Origin: Mycolicibacterium septicum DSM 44393
GTDB taxonomy: Bacteria > Actinomycetota > Actinomycetes > Mycobacteriales > Mycobacteriaceae
Assembly (NCBI RefSeq): GCF_000455325.1
Contig: NZ_HG322951.1
Span: 3,849,424-3,913,423 of the forward strand
Reading direction: 5' to 3'
DNA: 64,000 nt
Position numbers and translations under genes: made by a program. Positions within the stretch are counted from its first letter, which is position 1, and each line of letters opens with the position of its first letter. The notes under the pieces were generated by a model, which did not search any database, was not told the DNA's origin, and saw only the letters and a list, made by a program, of their open reading frames with translations. Shown in pieces: positions 34,781 through 43,893 of the stretch.

Positions 34781-35362
34781 TCAGCCCTGGCGATCCGCCT
34801 GCGCCACGGTGGCGAGGAGGGCGTCGACGAGTTCGTCGGCAGACGTGTCCCACTTGTCGGTCCTGAGTAGCCCGCTCGTCTCGAGGCCGGCGGCACCGTG
34901 GGCGCCGGTCAGAAGGATGGCCGCGTAGCGCTGTGCGTTCCCCTCGTCCACAACGGCGGCGACAATCGCGACGAACTCGTCGCAGCTACGCTGCGCGGCC
35001 CGCACCACTGCGGCCGGGTCCCCGGCCGGTGGAGTGAACATCAGCTGATACAGGTACGGCTGCCGGCGGTTGGCTTCGACGAGCAGGAGCAGCGCCGCAC
35101 GCAATGCATCGGCCGGCGCCAGCCCAGGATCCTCCCGCAGGGCACCCATGCGCTCGCGGATGCGTTCCCAGCCCTCGGCGGCGATTGCGGTCAGGAGGCT
35201 CTCCTTGTCCGCGAAATGCCGGTACGGCGCACCGCGACTGACACCCGCGCGCGCACCGACCTCACGCAGCGTGACAGCGGCAGGCCCACCGCTGTCGAGC
35301 AGCTTGGCGGCATCGTCGAGGAGGGTGCGGCGCGTGGCGGCTGCGGATTCGGCGCGTCTCAT
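34781..35362 (-). CDS. TetR family regulator, divergent from an SDR
   Basis: This 193-residue protein has a TetR HTH (TRRTLLDDAAKLLDSGGPAAVTLREVGARAGVSRGAPYRHFADKESLL region) and a TetR_C_13-like ligand domain. It faces the short-chain dehydrogenase gene. Two equal operators in the 51-bp gap make it the likely repressor of that gene, and perhaps of itself. Confidence 0.9.
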   Translation of the reverse strand: MRRAESAAATRRTLLDDAAKLLDSGGPAAVTLREVGARAGVSRGAPYRHFADKESLLTAIAAEGWERIRERMGALREDPGLAPADALRAALLLLVEANRRQPYLYQLMFTPPAGDPAAVVRAAQRSCDEFVAIVAAVVDEGNAQRYAAILLTGAHGAAGLETSGLLRTDKWDTSADELVDALLATVAQADRQG

Positions 35363-35379
35363 GGTCGAACCAGCCTAGT

Positions 35380-35395
35380 TGACAGCGTCATCTGA
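35380..35395. promoter_or_regulatory. Operator copy 1 of TetR/SDR pair
   Basis: TGACAGCGTCATCTGA shares TGACAnnGTCATCTGA with copy 2. The TGAC-N3-GTCA core is palindromic. It covers the region just upstream of the SDR -10 box. Confidence 0.65.
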
Positions 35396-35400
35396 GTGCG

Positions 35401-35406
35401 TAGATT
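35401..35406 (+). promoter_or_regulatory. -10 element of the SDR gene
   Basis: TAGATT lies 7 nt before the ATG at 35414, and no ribosome site is present. This fits a leaderless mRNA whose start point lies inside operator copy 2. Confidence 0.5.
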
Positions 35407-35413
35407 GATTCGG

Positions 35414-36298
35414 ATGACATTGTCATCTGAATCGGGTGGGCTCGTCGTCGTGACCGGCGCGTCCACTGGCATCGGCGCGGCCACGGCACGCGAGCTGGCC
35501 CAACTGGGATTCCATGTCCTCGCAGGCGTCCGGCGCGAGCGGGACGGCGACGCAATCCGAGGTCCTGGTGTCGAACCGCTGATTCTCGACATCATCAACC
35601 CGGACCACATCGCGGCCCTGTCCCTGCGGGTGAACGCGGACCCGCAGCGCCGACAGCTGCGGGCGCTGGTGAACAACGCCGGCGTCGGGGTCAACGCCCC
35701 AGTCGAGGCCTTCGCGATCGAAGAGTGGCGAAAACTGTTCGAAGTCAATCTGTTCGGACACGTTGCCGTCACCCAGGCGCTTCTTCCCACTCTGATCCGC
35801 AGCAAGGGGCGCGTGATCAACATCAGCTCTGTCGGCGGCAGAGTCGCCATGGCCACCTACGGCCCATACGCGGGTACCAAGTTTGCGCTCGAGGCCGTCA
35901 GCGATGCCCTACGTCGCGAGATGGCGCCGTTCGGCGTGCGGGTGGTCGTTGTCGAGCCGGGCGCGGTGCGGACCGAAATGCTCGGCCGCGCCGGCACGAC
36001 GACCTACGACCTGACGCCCGAACACTCTGAGCGTTACCTCGGGCTCGTGCACGCCGTGACCGCGCAGGCCGCCGCCTCCGCCGAGTCCGGCCTGTCCGCG
36101 GGCGACGCGGCCAAGACGATCGGCAGGATCGTCACGGCCCGAAAGCCGCGCGCCCGCTACACCATCGGTCGTGACGCCGCACTGGCAACCCGGTTGGTGC
36201 GCTTCGTGCCGGACCGGATGCTCGATCGCCTCCTGGCCGCTGCCCTGCGCCCCTACTTTCCGCAATCGAACGGAGATCTACACCCCGCCCGCGGATAA
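35414..36298 (+). CDS. Short-chain dehydrogenase/reductase
   Basis: This 294-residue classical SDR has the nucleotide motif TGASTGIGAATARE, the NNAG motif (ALVNNAGVGV), the catalytic Ser in INISSVGG and YxxxK as YAGTK. It should reduce a carbonyl or oxidise an alcohol with NAD(P)H. The C-terminal extension with ARKPRARYTIGRDA is common in the retinol dehydrogenase-like group. The substrate is unknown. I chose the ATG at 35414. Confidence 0.9.
   Translation: MTLSSESGGLVVVTGASTGIGAATARELAQLGFHVLAGVRRERDGDAIRGPGVEPLILDIINPDHIAALSLRVNADPQRRQLRALVNNAGVGVNAPVEAFAIEEWRKLFEVNLFGHVAVTQALLPTLIRSKGRVINISSVGGRVAMATYGPYAGTKFALEAVSDALRREMAPFGVRVVVVEPGAVRTEMLGRAGTTTYDLTPEHSERYLGLVHAVTAQAAASAESGLSAGDAAKTIGRIVTARKPRARYTIGRDAALATRLVRFVPDRMLDRLLAAALRPYFPQSNGDLHPARG
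35415..35430. promoter_or_regulatory. Operator copy 2 of TetR/SDR pair
   Basis: TGACATTGTCATCTGA lies within the palindrome GATGACA-T-TGTCATC (35413-35427), 35 bp from copy 1. It overlaps the SDR start codon. Confidence 0.65.
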
Positions 36299-36326
36299 CG
36301 GTCGAACCAGGGCACCGATGAGCCCA

Positions 36327-37922
36327 TCACAGATCCGCGCGACCTCGCGTCGCCATGGCGACGAGCCCGTATGCCACCGCAAAGCGGTGACCCAGCTGTC
36401 CACCCACATTGCCCCGGCCCACACTGACCTGATGGCCGAGTTGTTCACTGACCGCTCGGACGAGTTCGTCGTCACTGGCTCCCCCACCGACCAGGAGCAC
36501 TCCGGTGGCGCCGGGTGCCACCTGTTCCAGTCCCCTCATCACGTTGCCTCCGATGACCAGCCTTTTCGATGCGAGTCGCCAACTGCGCCATTCCGTTCCG
36601 GACATCCGCGACGTGAACGGCAGTAGGCCGCTGGGAGCCGAGGTCAGCAGCCACCCCGTGCACCGGCCGCTGATCGGCTTGTCCAGAAACTGGCGACGGC
36701 CGTGCTCATCCTCGACGAGTTGAACGGTGATCGCCGTGACCGCCTCCGCGCGTTTCGCGTACTCCGCCGCGCTTCTGGAGATGTCGAGGGCGCTGGAGGT
36801 GGCGGTGGTGAGCAGTTGCCCGGCCCCAGGCAGGACGACACGGGATCCATTCGTGACGACGTCCACGGTGCCACCGCCGATGTCCACCACCACGACGTCG
36901 TCGGTCACGCCGGGCGTGGTCACGGCCCCGACCCGCGCCGCAGCGGCCTCCGAGTCGATCTGGGTGACGTCGGCCCCCAGCGCTTCCCCTAGCTCATCGG
37001 CCCCGGCCGGTGCGGCCTCGGCACCACCCATGGTGGCCATCACCACACTGTCGACCGCGACCGATCCCCGTCGTGAATTTGCTTGTGCCGCAATATCGGC
37101 CAAATATATCGAATGAACAAGGCCGGTCGGTCCACCGCCTTCGCAGGCGGAGTCGGACGTCCGCGGGGTCGGCGTGTCGCGTGCCGGTGCAGAACTGTCG
37201 AGCGAGACGACGGCGCATGCGCTGTCGAAGAGCCGGTCCGCGACGGCGCGGGCGTCAACCCGTTCCTCGTCCCGCAAGCTGAACACGTCGGCCAGCCAGA
37301 ACGGGTCGGTGAGGTGCTGCAGTGGCGCCACGCCCTGGCGCACCTCGACGGCGATCAGCGTCGCCGAAAGCAGCTGCCGCACATCGACATCGTCAACCAC
37401 CGGCAGGGCGGTCCCGAGCCGGTTCGATACGAGCACCGCCTCGTCGTTCTCCGTCAGCACCGCGACGACGTTGCGGCCGTCCTCGACTGCCGCGTTCACC
37501 GCGCCGGCCACCTCGCGGTATCCCCAATCCCGGGTCGCGCAGGCGACGACCGGGCGACCGTCGACCTGGCCGAGATGCTCGACCGGTACGGGGACACCGA
37601 CGCCGACGGCATCGCCCGCGGTGGTTGCCGCCGACCGGGTGGCGATGGTGAGGCGCCCGGTGCGCCGGGTCTCCAGCTTGACCCGTTCGACGGACGACCG
37701 GACGGGACCTGTTGGGGCGAATGCCGCCCGCTCGATCGCCAGCCCGTGCGCATCGGCCAGGCGTCGTGCCAGCTGTGCGGCGCCCTGGACCGCCCGCAGC
37801 GACCCCTTGCCGCCGCGCGTCGGCGTGCGCGCGCTGGCCAATACGTCGAGTTCGGCGCCCGCACCGCAGAGGACCACCTCGGTGGTGGAGTTACCGATGT
37901 CGACGCCGGCCCAGATGGTCAT
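36327..37922 (-). CDS. Diol/glycerol dehydratase reactivase, large subunit-like ATPase
   Basis: This 531-residue protein belongs to the DdrA/PduG/DhaF family of actin-like ATPases that release inactive B12 from diol dehydratase. Visible parts are the phosphate-1 loop VDIGNSTTEVVLC, a late VVVDIGGGTVDVVTNGS and LLVGGGASDDELVRAV. It is shorter than PduG/DhaF (about 605), and the small reactivase subunit (PduH/DhaG) is not seen here. Its ATG overlaps the small-subunit stop by 4 nt. It may act alone or with a partner encoded elsewhere. Confidence 0.88.
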   Translation of the reverse strand: MTIWAGVDIGNSTTEVVLCGAGAELDVLASARTPTRGGKGSLRAVQGAAQLARRLADAHGLAIERAAFAPTGPVRSSVERVKLETRRTGRLTIATRSAATTAGDAVGVGVPVPVEHLGQVDGRPVVACATRDWGYREVAGAVNAAVEDGRNVVAVLTENDEAVLVSNRLGTALPVVDDVDVRQLLSATLIAVEVRQGVAPLQHLTDPFWLADVFSLRDEERVDARAVADRLFDSACAVVSLDSSAPARDTPTPRTSDSACEGGGPTGLVHSIYLADIAAQANSRRGSVAVDSVVMATMGGAEAAPAGADELGEALGADVTQIDSEAAAARVGAVTTPGVTDDVVVVDIGGGTVDVVTNGSRVVLPGAGQLLTTATSSALDISRSAAEYAKRAEAVTAITVQLVEDEHGRRQFLDKPISGRCTGWLLTSAPSGLLPFTSRMSGTEWRSWRLASKRLVIGGNVMRGLEQVAPGATGVLLVGGGASDDELVRAVSEQLGHQVSVGRGNVGGQLGHRFAVAYGLVAMATRGRADL

Positions 37923-38278
37923 CGCAGCAGGCCGCGCCGTTGGTAGACCTCGGCGGCCTCACGGACGAATTCGGCGCAGATGTGCGCCTCCTGTCCGGCC
38001 AACTTCTGTGCAAGATCCTGCAACTCGGCGAACGTGGAGCGACCCGGTCGAAGGGCCTCGTACGCCGACAGCATGTCGTCAGAGCTCAGCGCCGTCATCT
38101 CGGCCGCTCGCCGCAGATTCATGGCGAGCTGTGCCGACCCGGTGCGCTCGGCAGTCGCTGCCTGAACCAGGAGGGTCTCTCGGCTGATCCGGATGTCGTC
38201 GAGGGCGAGGTCCCCGTTGCGGGCAGCCTCGACGGTCACCTCGGCAACGCTCCGGCCGGAGTGTGAGGAGACGGTCAT
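37919..38278 (-). CDS. Diol/glycerol dehydratase small (gamma) subunit
   Basis: This 119-residue protein matches PduE/DhaB3: NGDLALDDIRISRETLLVQAATAE and LRRAAEMTALSSDDMLSAYEALRPGRS are the conserved small-subunit blocks. It binds the large subunit as part of the (alpha-beta-gamma)2 enzyme. It is shorter than enteric PduE (about 170), because it lacks the N-terminal part that there helps target the enzyme to a microcompartment. It overlaps both neighbours by 4 nt. Confidence 0.9.
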   Translation of the reverse strand: MTVSSHSGRSVAEVTVEAARNGDLALDDIRISRETLLVQAATAERTGSAQLAMNLRRAAEMTALSSDDMLSAYEALRPGRSTFAELQDLAQKLAGQEAHICAEFVREAAEVYQRRGLLR

Positions 38279-40554
38279 TGCGTGAACTCCAGTTCGATGT
38301 GGGGGTTTCGGTTCTCGTCGCGGTGCTCGGACTGCTCCCGCTCGATGGCGACCATCGACACCACCCTGGTGTGGTATCTCGCGGTGATCGCCTCCTCCGT
38401 GTAGGCGTTGCGCATCGGGGCCGGTGTAGCGCCCTTGGCGTGCCGACCGGCGTTGATCCCGATGAGCCGGTACATCTCCGGTGTGATGAGCGGTGCGACG
38501 CTGAGCAATTCGAGGTTCGCCAGGGGTGTGAGGTCACGCCGGTGGATGATCGTCGTGCCCTTGGCCTGGAGCCCGACCGCGATGCCGGATCCGGACAACT
38601 GAGCCGCGGACTTGCCGATGGCTCCCAGGTCGATGCTGTCGGTGATCCGGACCAGGCGCGGCACGCACTGCTCCTCCTCGAGCCCGGCCAGAATCTGTTC
38701 CAGCGCGTCATAGATGGTCAGGCCCGACAGCGTCTGAAACAGCTTGGTACCGAACGCGGGTGAGACGCCGATGACGACCTCCCGGGGGTCGTCGCCGATC
38801 CGGGCCGCGCCGACCGCGACCAGCCGCTCCGACTGCGCGAAGGTGGCCTGCTCCTTGACCAGATCGGCCACCGACCTCGCCTGCCGTACCGCGTCGATCT
38901 GGGCTTGCCGCTCCGGTGACGGCCGATAGCCGGTCCCGGGTCCGCGGTAGTCGTTCGGGTCCTGCAGTGCCGACAGCACATTCATCTCCTCGTCGAAGAT
39001 GGCGGCAGTCTGCAGGTAGTCGCCGGTGACTCTGGCCTTGGCCATGCCCAGCACGCGGTCGGCGAGGTCGGTGAAACCGGTCTCGGCGAGCGCGGTGACG
39101 ACATCGAGCACAGTGAGCCCCGACTGGTCAATCATCCTGGCCGCGCTGAGCACCTTGACGCCGTCGGTCTGCGGCAGATCCTTGGAACCTTGCGCTCCCA
39201 CAACGGCTTCCACGTGATCGTCGTCGAAGTCGGCGAGGCCGAGATACTCGAAAACCGCCCGGGTGGCTTCGGCGGCCAGCCGCCGCATCGCCTCCAGCGT
39301 CGTCGGGTCGACCGACCGCAATCCCCCGTCGACGCCCCAGTCCCGCTGCAACACCAGGTAGTCGTCGAGATCGTCGGCATTGAAGTTCGAAGGTCCGAAC
39401 ATGTTGTCGTAGGCGGACACGGACCCAAATCCGGAGAAGATGAAATCCGACCCGGACAGCAGCACCGGCAGGGTCCGGCTGGTCCGGCGCATCGTCGACT
39501 CGGACATCAAACTGTCGTTACCGCTGCACGACTCCAGCCCGCGCAGCATGACCATCAGGTTCTCGGCGATCAGTTCGCGAACTCCTCCGGGCACCGAGGC
39601 CGTGATGCCGGCACCGTCGATACCGCCGTTCTGCACACCCTGCGCTCCGATGCCCTTGGCCAGCGCCACGCACCGAGACTCCAAGTAGTTCATGGACTTT
39701 CGCTCGGCCTGGCCCATCAGCACCTCGGAGCCGGCCCCACTGGACAATCGCATCTTGATGCCGCGCGAGGCGTACGACGAGGTCAGGAACGCCTTGGACC
39801 ACGGAGTGTCGTCGCCGTCGGTGAAGACCTGCTCGGTGCCGTACACCGACACCGTCTCGGCGTAGGACACCAGCCCGCGCACACCCAGCTCCAGCTCGCG
39901 TGCCTCCTCGACAGAGCACTGGGTCAGGGCACCGGGCGCGGGCACCTGGGAACCGATCAGCAGCCCCACCGCAACGGCCGGGGCATCGTCGAGCACCGGC
40001 ACCGTCGCCTCCAGTTCCCGGAATCCGTAGACCACGGCGGTAGCCGCATCGGCGGCGATCAGCAACGGATCGTCGAGCCGATTGGTGACGTGGGCCTGAT
40101 TCGCCGGGGTCCGGCGCGCACGCATCTTCATCATCGCCATCTGGATCTCGACCGGTTGCAGCATCGAGACGACGCGAGCCATCTTGGCCGGGGTCAGTCC
40201 CGCGCAGACCCGCAGCACCTGCTCACGGGGCACGCTCGAATCCACGATCATCCGCGCCAGATCGGTCTCGTCCATCGCCATCGCCCGGGGCGCCTCGGTG
40301 TGGTCGATGGCGTACCGCACGATGAACTCGTCGATCGTGTCGAAGCTCGCGACCGGGGTCGAGTCCATCTCGAGCACGCTGCCGTCGTCGGCCACGACCC
40401 AGGACGGTGCCGGGTCGTGGGGCGAAAGGTGCGAGATCATCCCCAGGTCCGGGTCGGGCTCGGCGAACCCGTCGAGGTTGACGCGCTGCTCGTCCAACAG
40501 CCGAATGCGTCCCAGCCGATGATCCTGCTCGATGTCGGTGCTGTTCAGGTGCAT
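38275..40554 (-). CDS. B12-dependent diol/glycerol dehydratase, fused large and medium subunits
   Basis: This 759-residue protein joins the large subunit (about 1-560: a TIM-barrel catalytic subunit with SSYASRGIKMRLSSGAGSE, KSMNYLESRC, QGVQNGGIDGAGI and SGSDFIFSGFGSVSAYDNMF) to the medium subunit (about 580-759: EVVIGVSPAFGTKLFQTL, RITDSIDLGAIGKSAAQLSGSGIAVGLQAKGT). The enzyme should convert 1,2-diols or glycerol to aldehydes using adenosylcobalamin. The linker is near NDYRGPGTGYRPSPERQAQ. Translation is coupled to the small subunit. The neighbouring permease and PucR regulator hint at a nitrogenous or amino-alcohol-related substrate, which is inference. Confidence 0.92.
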   Translation of the reverse strand: MHLNSTDIEQDHRLGRIRLLDEQRVNLDGFAEPDPDLGMISHLSPHDPAPSWVVADDGSVLEMDSTPVASFDTIDEFIVRYAIDHTEAPRAMAMDETDLARMIVDSSVPREQVLRVCAGLTPAKMARVVSMLQPVEIQMAMMKMRARRTPANQAHVTNRLDDPLLIAADAATAVVYGFRELEATVPVLDDAPAVAVGLLIGSQVPAPGALTQCSVEEARELELGVRGLVSYAETVSVYGTEQVFTDGDDTPWSKAFLTSSYASRGIKMRLSSGAGSEVLMGQAERKSMNYLESRCVALAKGIGAQGVQNGGIDGAGITASVPGGVRELIAENLMVMLRGLESCSGNDSLMSESTMRRTSRTLPVLLSGSDFIFSGFGSVSAYDNMFGPSNFNADDLDDYLVLQRDWGVDGGLRSVDPTTLEAMRRLAAEATRAVFEYLGLADFDDDHVEAVVGAQGSKDLPQTDGVKVLSAARMIDQSGLTVLDVVTALAETGFTDLADRVLGMAKARVTGDYLQTAAIFDEEMNVLSALQDPNDYRGPGTGYRPSPERQAQIDAVRQARSVADLVKEQATFAQSERLVAVGAARIGDDPREVVIGVSPAFGTKLFQTLSGLTIYDALEQILAGLEEEQCVPRLVRITDSIDLGAIGKSAAQLSGSGIAVGLQAKGTTIIHRRDLTPLANLELLSVAPLITPEMYRLIGINAGRHAKGATPAPMRNAYTEEAITARYHTRVVSMVAIEREQSEHRDENRNPHIELEFTQ

Positions 40555-40820
40555 GCCGCTCGCCGTGCCTCTCTATTGCGTGACGAGGCTCAGCATTGAC
40601 GGAACGGTGTCGGGGGAACAACGACCCGCACGGACCTTCCAACAACCTGTTTGATGCGGACGCCACTTCCGTCGCTCGGTGTGACCTGGCCTACAACAAG
40701 GTGTTGGAAAGAGGCGCCCGACCACTGGCCGACGCCACGTCCTTCTCGCAGACTTCATCCCCGGAACTCGACGAGCAGCGAGTCAGCCGCTCCCGTGCCA
40801 GAGGTCAGAGAGGATCGCCC

Positions 40821-42251
40821 ATGTCCCAGGTTGTCGACGCGGACAACACAAGGAGTCGCGACACGTCACCCGACGGCCGCCCCGCCAAACTGCGCGGGAA
40901 CCTCGGTGTGCCCGCCATCGTGCTGATGGTGGTGGCTGCCGCGGCGCCACTGTCGACCATCGGCGGCAACGTGCCGATCGCGATGGTGCTCGGAAAGACG
41001 ACGGGTATCCCGGTCGCCTTCCTGGTGGCCGGAGCGGTCTTCCTGCTCTTCGCGGCCAGCTTCGTCGCGATGTCGAAATACGTCACCAAGCCCGGTGCCT
41101 TCTACGCCTACATCCAGATGGCACTCGGCCGCGCAGCCGGGGCCGGGGCCGCCGTGCTCGCCCTGCCGGCATACATGGCGACGCTGCTGGGCGTGGCAGC
41201 CTACGACGGCGTCATCCTTTCCGGGCTCATCGAGCGCTTCGGCGGGCCCGAGATCCCGTGGTGGCTGCTGACCGCGCTGGTACTGGCTGCCGTCGCGTGG
41301 CTGGGTTACCGCGACATCGATCTCAGCGCCAAGGTGCTGGGGATCTTCCTGGTCTCCGAGGTGGCCATCCTGGTCGTCCTCGACCTGGTCATCGTGCTGC
41401 GGGGCGGTGAGCACGGAATCACCGGTGACTCCTTCACCCCGCAAGGCCTGGCCGGTGGCGTCGGAATCGCCCTGTTGTACGCGTTGTGGGGCTTCGTCGG
41501 AGTGGAGGCGACCGCGGTCTTCCGCGACGAGGCCAAGGACCCCGACCGGACGGTTCCGCGGGCGACCTACTGGGCTGTCGGCATCGTGGCGAGCTTCTAC
41601 GCCTTCTCCAGCTGGGCCCTGATCGAGGGCAACGGCGGCCCGGACGCCATCGCGGCCGCCGAGGCCGATCCCGACAACTTCATGGTGAACACCGCCCAGC
41701 AGTACCTCGGCATGCTGGGGCGCGACCTCACCACCGGCTTCTGGTTCATCAGCGTGTTCGCGTGTGCCCTGGCCTTCCACAACATCGCCTCGCGATACGC
41801 CTTCGCGCTGGGACAGAGCGGCGTTTTCTCGAAGCGGCTGGGCGAGGTCCACGGCCGCCACGGTGCGCCGTCGAACGCGTCGCTCGCCATCACCGTCGCC
41901 TCGTTCGTGATGATGGGCATCTTCGCCGCGCTCCAGCTGGACCCGGTGCTGCAGATCTTCGGGCCCCTCGGCGGCCTCGGTATCTACGCACTGGCGATCC
42001 TGTGGTTGCTGACGACGATCTCCGTGGTGATCTTCTTCAGCCGCCGCGGCGACTCGACCCGCAACGTGGTGTTGGGCGCGGCGGCCACGCTCGCCCTGCT
42101 CGGGGCCTTGGTGCTGGTCGTGTCGAATCTGACCCTGATCGTCGGTGGCAGCTCAACCCTTGCAGCGATCTTCGGCGTGATGCCGCTGGTGCTCTTCGGA
42201 GGGGGCATGCTGCTGAGTCGGCGCTCGACCGCAGACCTGACCTCGGTGTGA
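40821..42251 (+). CDS. APC family amino acid/amine permease
   Basis: This 476-residue protein has about 12 membrane segments and the APC pattern: GNLGVPAIVLMVVAAAAPLSTIGG at the start, KPGAFYAYIQMALGRAAG, ALWGFVGVEATAVFRDEAKDPDRTVP (the conserved helix 6 region) and a late RYAFALGQSGVFSKRLG. The substrate is probably an amino acid or small amine. I chose the ATG at 40821, which follows AGAGGA; the long upstream frame is non-coding. It is divergent from the dehydratase operon and stands before the PucR regulator. Confidence 0.88.
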   Translation: MSQVVDADNTRSRDTSPDGRPAKLRGNLGVPAIVLMVVAAAAPLSTIGGNVPIAMVLGKTTGIPVAFLVAGAVFLLFAASFVAMSKYVTKPGAFYAYIQMALGRAAGAGAAVLALPAYMATLLGVAAYDGVILSGLIERFGGPEIPWWLLTALVLAAVAWLGYRDIDLSAKVLGIFLVSEVAILVVLDLVIVLRGGEHGITGDSFTPQGLAGGVGIALLYALWGFVGVEATAVFRDEAKDPDRTVPRATYWAVGIVASFYAFSSWALIEGNGGPDAIAAAEADPDNFMVNTAQQYLGMLGRDLTTGFWFISVFACALAFHNIASRYAFALGQSGVFSKRLGEVHGRHGAPSNASLAITVASFVMMGIFAALQLDPVLQIFGPLGGLGIYALAILWLLTTISVVIFFSRRGDSTRNVVLGAAATLALLGALVLVVSNLTLIVGGSSTLAAIFGVMPLVLFGGGMLLSRRSTADLTSV

Positions 42252-42258
42252 TCGATGA

Positions 42259-42296
42259 GGGCATGCTCGTGGACTCTCCGGTCCACGAGCATGCCC
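42259..42296 (+). terminator. Strong hairpin after the permease gene
   Basis: A perfect 16-bp stem (GGGCATGCTCGTGGAC at 42259-42274 with its complement at 42281-42296) closes a 6-nt loop directly after the permease stop at 42251. No U-run follows. It should separate the permease from the PucR gene. Confidence 0.85.
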
Positions 42297-42427
42297 CTCA
42301 CGTGCTGCGAGAACGCCCCCGATTTGCTGGTACCGTCGAGCTCGGGGGTGTGGGTGTGCCGCCGCGGTCTCGCCGACAAGAACGACGAACAAGCGGGCCG
42401 CAACGGTAGATCAGGAGAAGGCGCGAC

Positions 42428-43507
42428 ATGTCCCAGGACTCGCCGCTGAGCGTGGCGGCGGCCTTGACCGTGGCGCCGTTGGACCGGGGTTCTGTGGTCG
42501 CCGGTCATCGCGGCCTGACCCGTGAAGTCGCCTGGGTGGACATCATCCACGCGCCTGCGGAGTCCTTCATCCGCCCCGGCGACCTGGTGCTGTGCACCGG
42601 CGCCGATATCCGGCAGCCCGGCAACCGGGAGTTCCTCGCTTATCTCGTGTCCTCCCATGCGGCGGGGCTCATCTTGAGCCCTCCCCCCGAGATCACTGTC
42701 CGCGAACTCCTCAACTCGCTGGTTCCGCTCGCCGATCGTCATGAGTTCCCGGTGGTCCTTCTGCCATGGGAGATCCCCTTCGCCGATGTTCAGAAACGCC
42801 TACTCCCACTGTTGAGTCCCGCGATTCCCGGCGCACAGGTCGAGATGGCCATCGGACGGCGTCAACATGACGACACCGGCTGGAACGACCTTGCCCCGGC
42901 CTTCGGCGAAGCCCTCGACGAGTTGGCGCTCTCGGCCGGCGTCTCCGTGCACACTTCGGTCACCGATGACCTCGTGATGTGCCACTTCTCCTCGGCCCCG
43001 TCGGCGTCCACCGTTTCCGTGTTGGTCGCGTCCGCTCAGCGGCTGAGTGCGCTTCCCGAAAATCTCGTGAGTTGGGCGTTGCTCCCTCCGGTCCACGGAC
43101 AGTCCGTCCCGGTGCCGACATCGGTACCGGCGGGCCTGCCCGGCCGGCCGGCCGGCTCGCGTCAGTTCGCCGAGGTGCTGCGCCAGGACCCCCAGTCCAT
43201 GGCGACCATCCTCGAGACCTTGCAGCCGCTCATCGAGTACGACAAGACGCGCCGGGGGCAGCTCGTCCACACGTTGGAGATCCTCCTCAACGAGGCCACC
43301 AACATCAGCGCCGCGGCCAGAGCGCTCTACCTCAACCGGCACTCCCTGATCTACCGGATCAAGCTCATCGAGGAACTCACGGGCCTGTCGCTCAAGGACC
43401 CCGCCGACCGCTTCCAGTTGGAGGTCAGCGTTCGCGTCCACCAGATCAATGAGGCACGCATCGACGGTCAACGGCCTGGGCCCGTGACGACCGCCTGCTT
43501 TCCCTGA
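42428..43507 (+). CDS. PucR family regulator
   Basis: This 359-residue protein has an N-terminal PucR ligand domain (VVAGHRGLTREVAWVDI, FIRPGDLVLCTGADI) and a C-terminal HTH_30 (LLNEATNISAAARALYLNRHSLIYRIKLIEELTG). PucR regulators often activate purine, amine or amino acid catabolism. Here it most likely controls the permease and the dehydratase operon. AGGAGAAG precedes the ATG. Confidence 0.9.
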   Translation: MSQDSPLSVAAALTVAPLDRGSVVAGHRGLTREVAWVDIIHAPAESFIRPGDLVLCTGADIRQPGNREFLAYLVSSHAAGLILSPPPEITVRELLNSLVPLADRHEFPVVLLPWEIPFADVQKRLLPLLSPAIPGAQVEMAIGRRQHDDTGWNDLAPAFGEALDELALSAGVSVHTSVTDDLVMCHFSSAPSASTVSVLVASAQRLSALPENLVSWALLPPVHGQSVPVPTSVPAGLPGRPAGSRQFAEVLRQDPQSMATILETLQPLIEYDKTRRGQLVHTLEILLNEATNISAAARALYLNRHSLIYRIKLIEELTGLSLKDPADRFQLEVSVRVHQINEARIDGQRPGPVTTACFP

Positions 43508-43548
43508 CGGTCCGGCGACGGTTCATCCTTTTCTGAATACACCCGACG

Positions 43549-43893
43549 ATGTACAGTCAGGTCGTGGAGACGCTGACCCAGGTGGCGGTATTGGCCCGGT
43601 TCGGGCATGCCCTGTCGGATCCGACCCGGTCCAAGGTCCTGCTGGCGCTCAAAGATTCACCCGCCTATCCGGCCGACCTGGCTGCAGCGGCGGGAGTATC
43701 CAGGCAGAGCATGTCCAATCACCTTGCCTGCCTTCGTGGTTGCGGCCTGGTGGTGGCTGTCCCCGAAGGCCGCCGCACCCGCTACGAACTCGCCGACCCC
43801 AAACTGGCCCATGCATTGAACGATCTGCTTCATGTGGTGCTGGCAGCCGATTCGGAGCACTGCCCGAACGCCGCGTCCGACGGGTGTTGCTGA
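43549..43893 (+). CDS. ArsR/SmtB metal sensor (CmtR-like)
   Basis: This 114-residue repressor aligns by eye with M. tuberculosis CmtR (Rv1994c), the Cd(II)/Pb(II) sensor: ALSDPTRSKVLLALKDSPAYPADL and SNHLACLRGCGLVVAVPEGRRTRYELAD. CmtR binds metal with Cys57, Cys61 and Cys102. Here Cys61 and Cys65 keep the C-x3-C spacing, and Cys105 lies near the expected third position. An extra Cys pair (113-114) ends the protein. The stop overlaps the start of the transporter by 1 nt (TGATG), so sensor and transporter form an operon. Confidence 0.88.
   Translation: MYSQVVETLTQVAVLARFGHALSDPTRSKVLLALKDSPAYPADLAAAAGVSRQSMSNHLACLRGCGLVVAVPEGRRTRYELADPKLAHALNDLLHVVLAADSEHCPNAASDGCC

Noticed and set aside
39190..40599. 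A 469-residue plus-strand frame opposite the diol dehydratase
   Set aside because: Its composition is typical of the antisense of a high-GC gene, and it has no domain.
40637..40710. TTCCAACA...TGTTGGAA inverted repeat before the permease as a PucR site
   Set aside because: The arms are only 8 bp and 58 bp apart, and no second copy is seen near the other genes of the unit, so chance is likely.
36327..43507. A bacterial microcompartment locus
   Set aside because: The diol dehydratase made me look for shell proteins, but no BMC-domain gene is present and the small subunit lacks a targeting extension.
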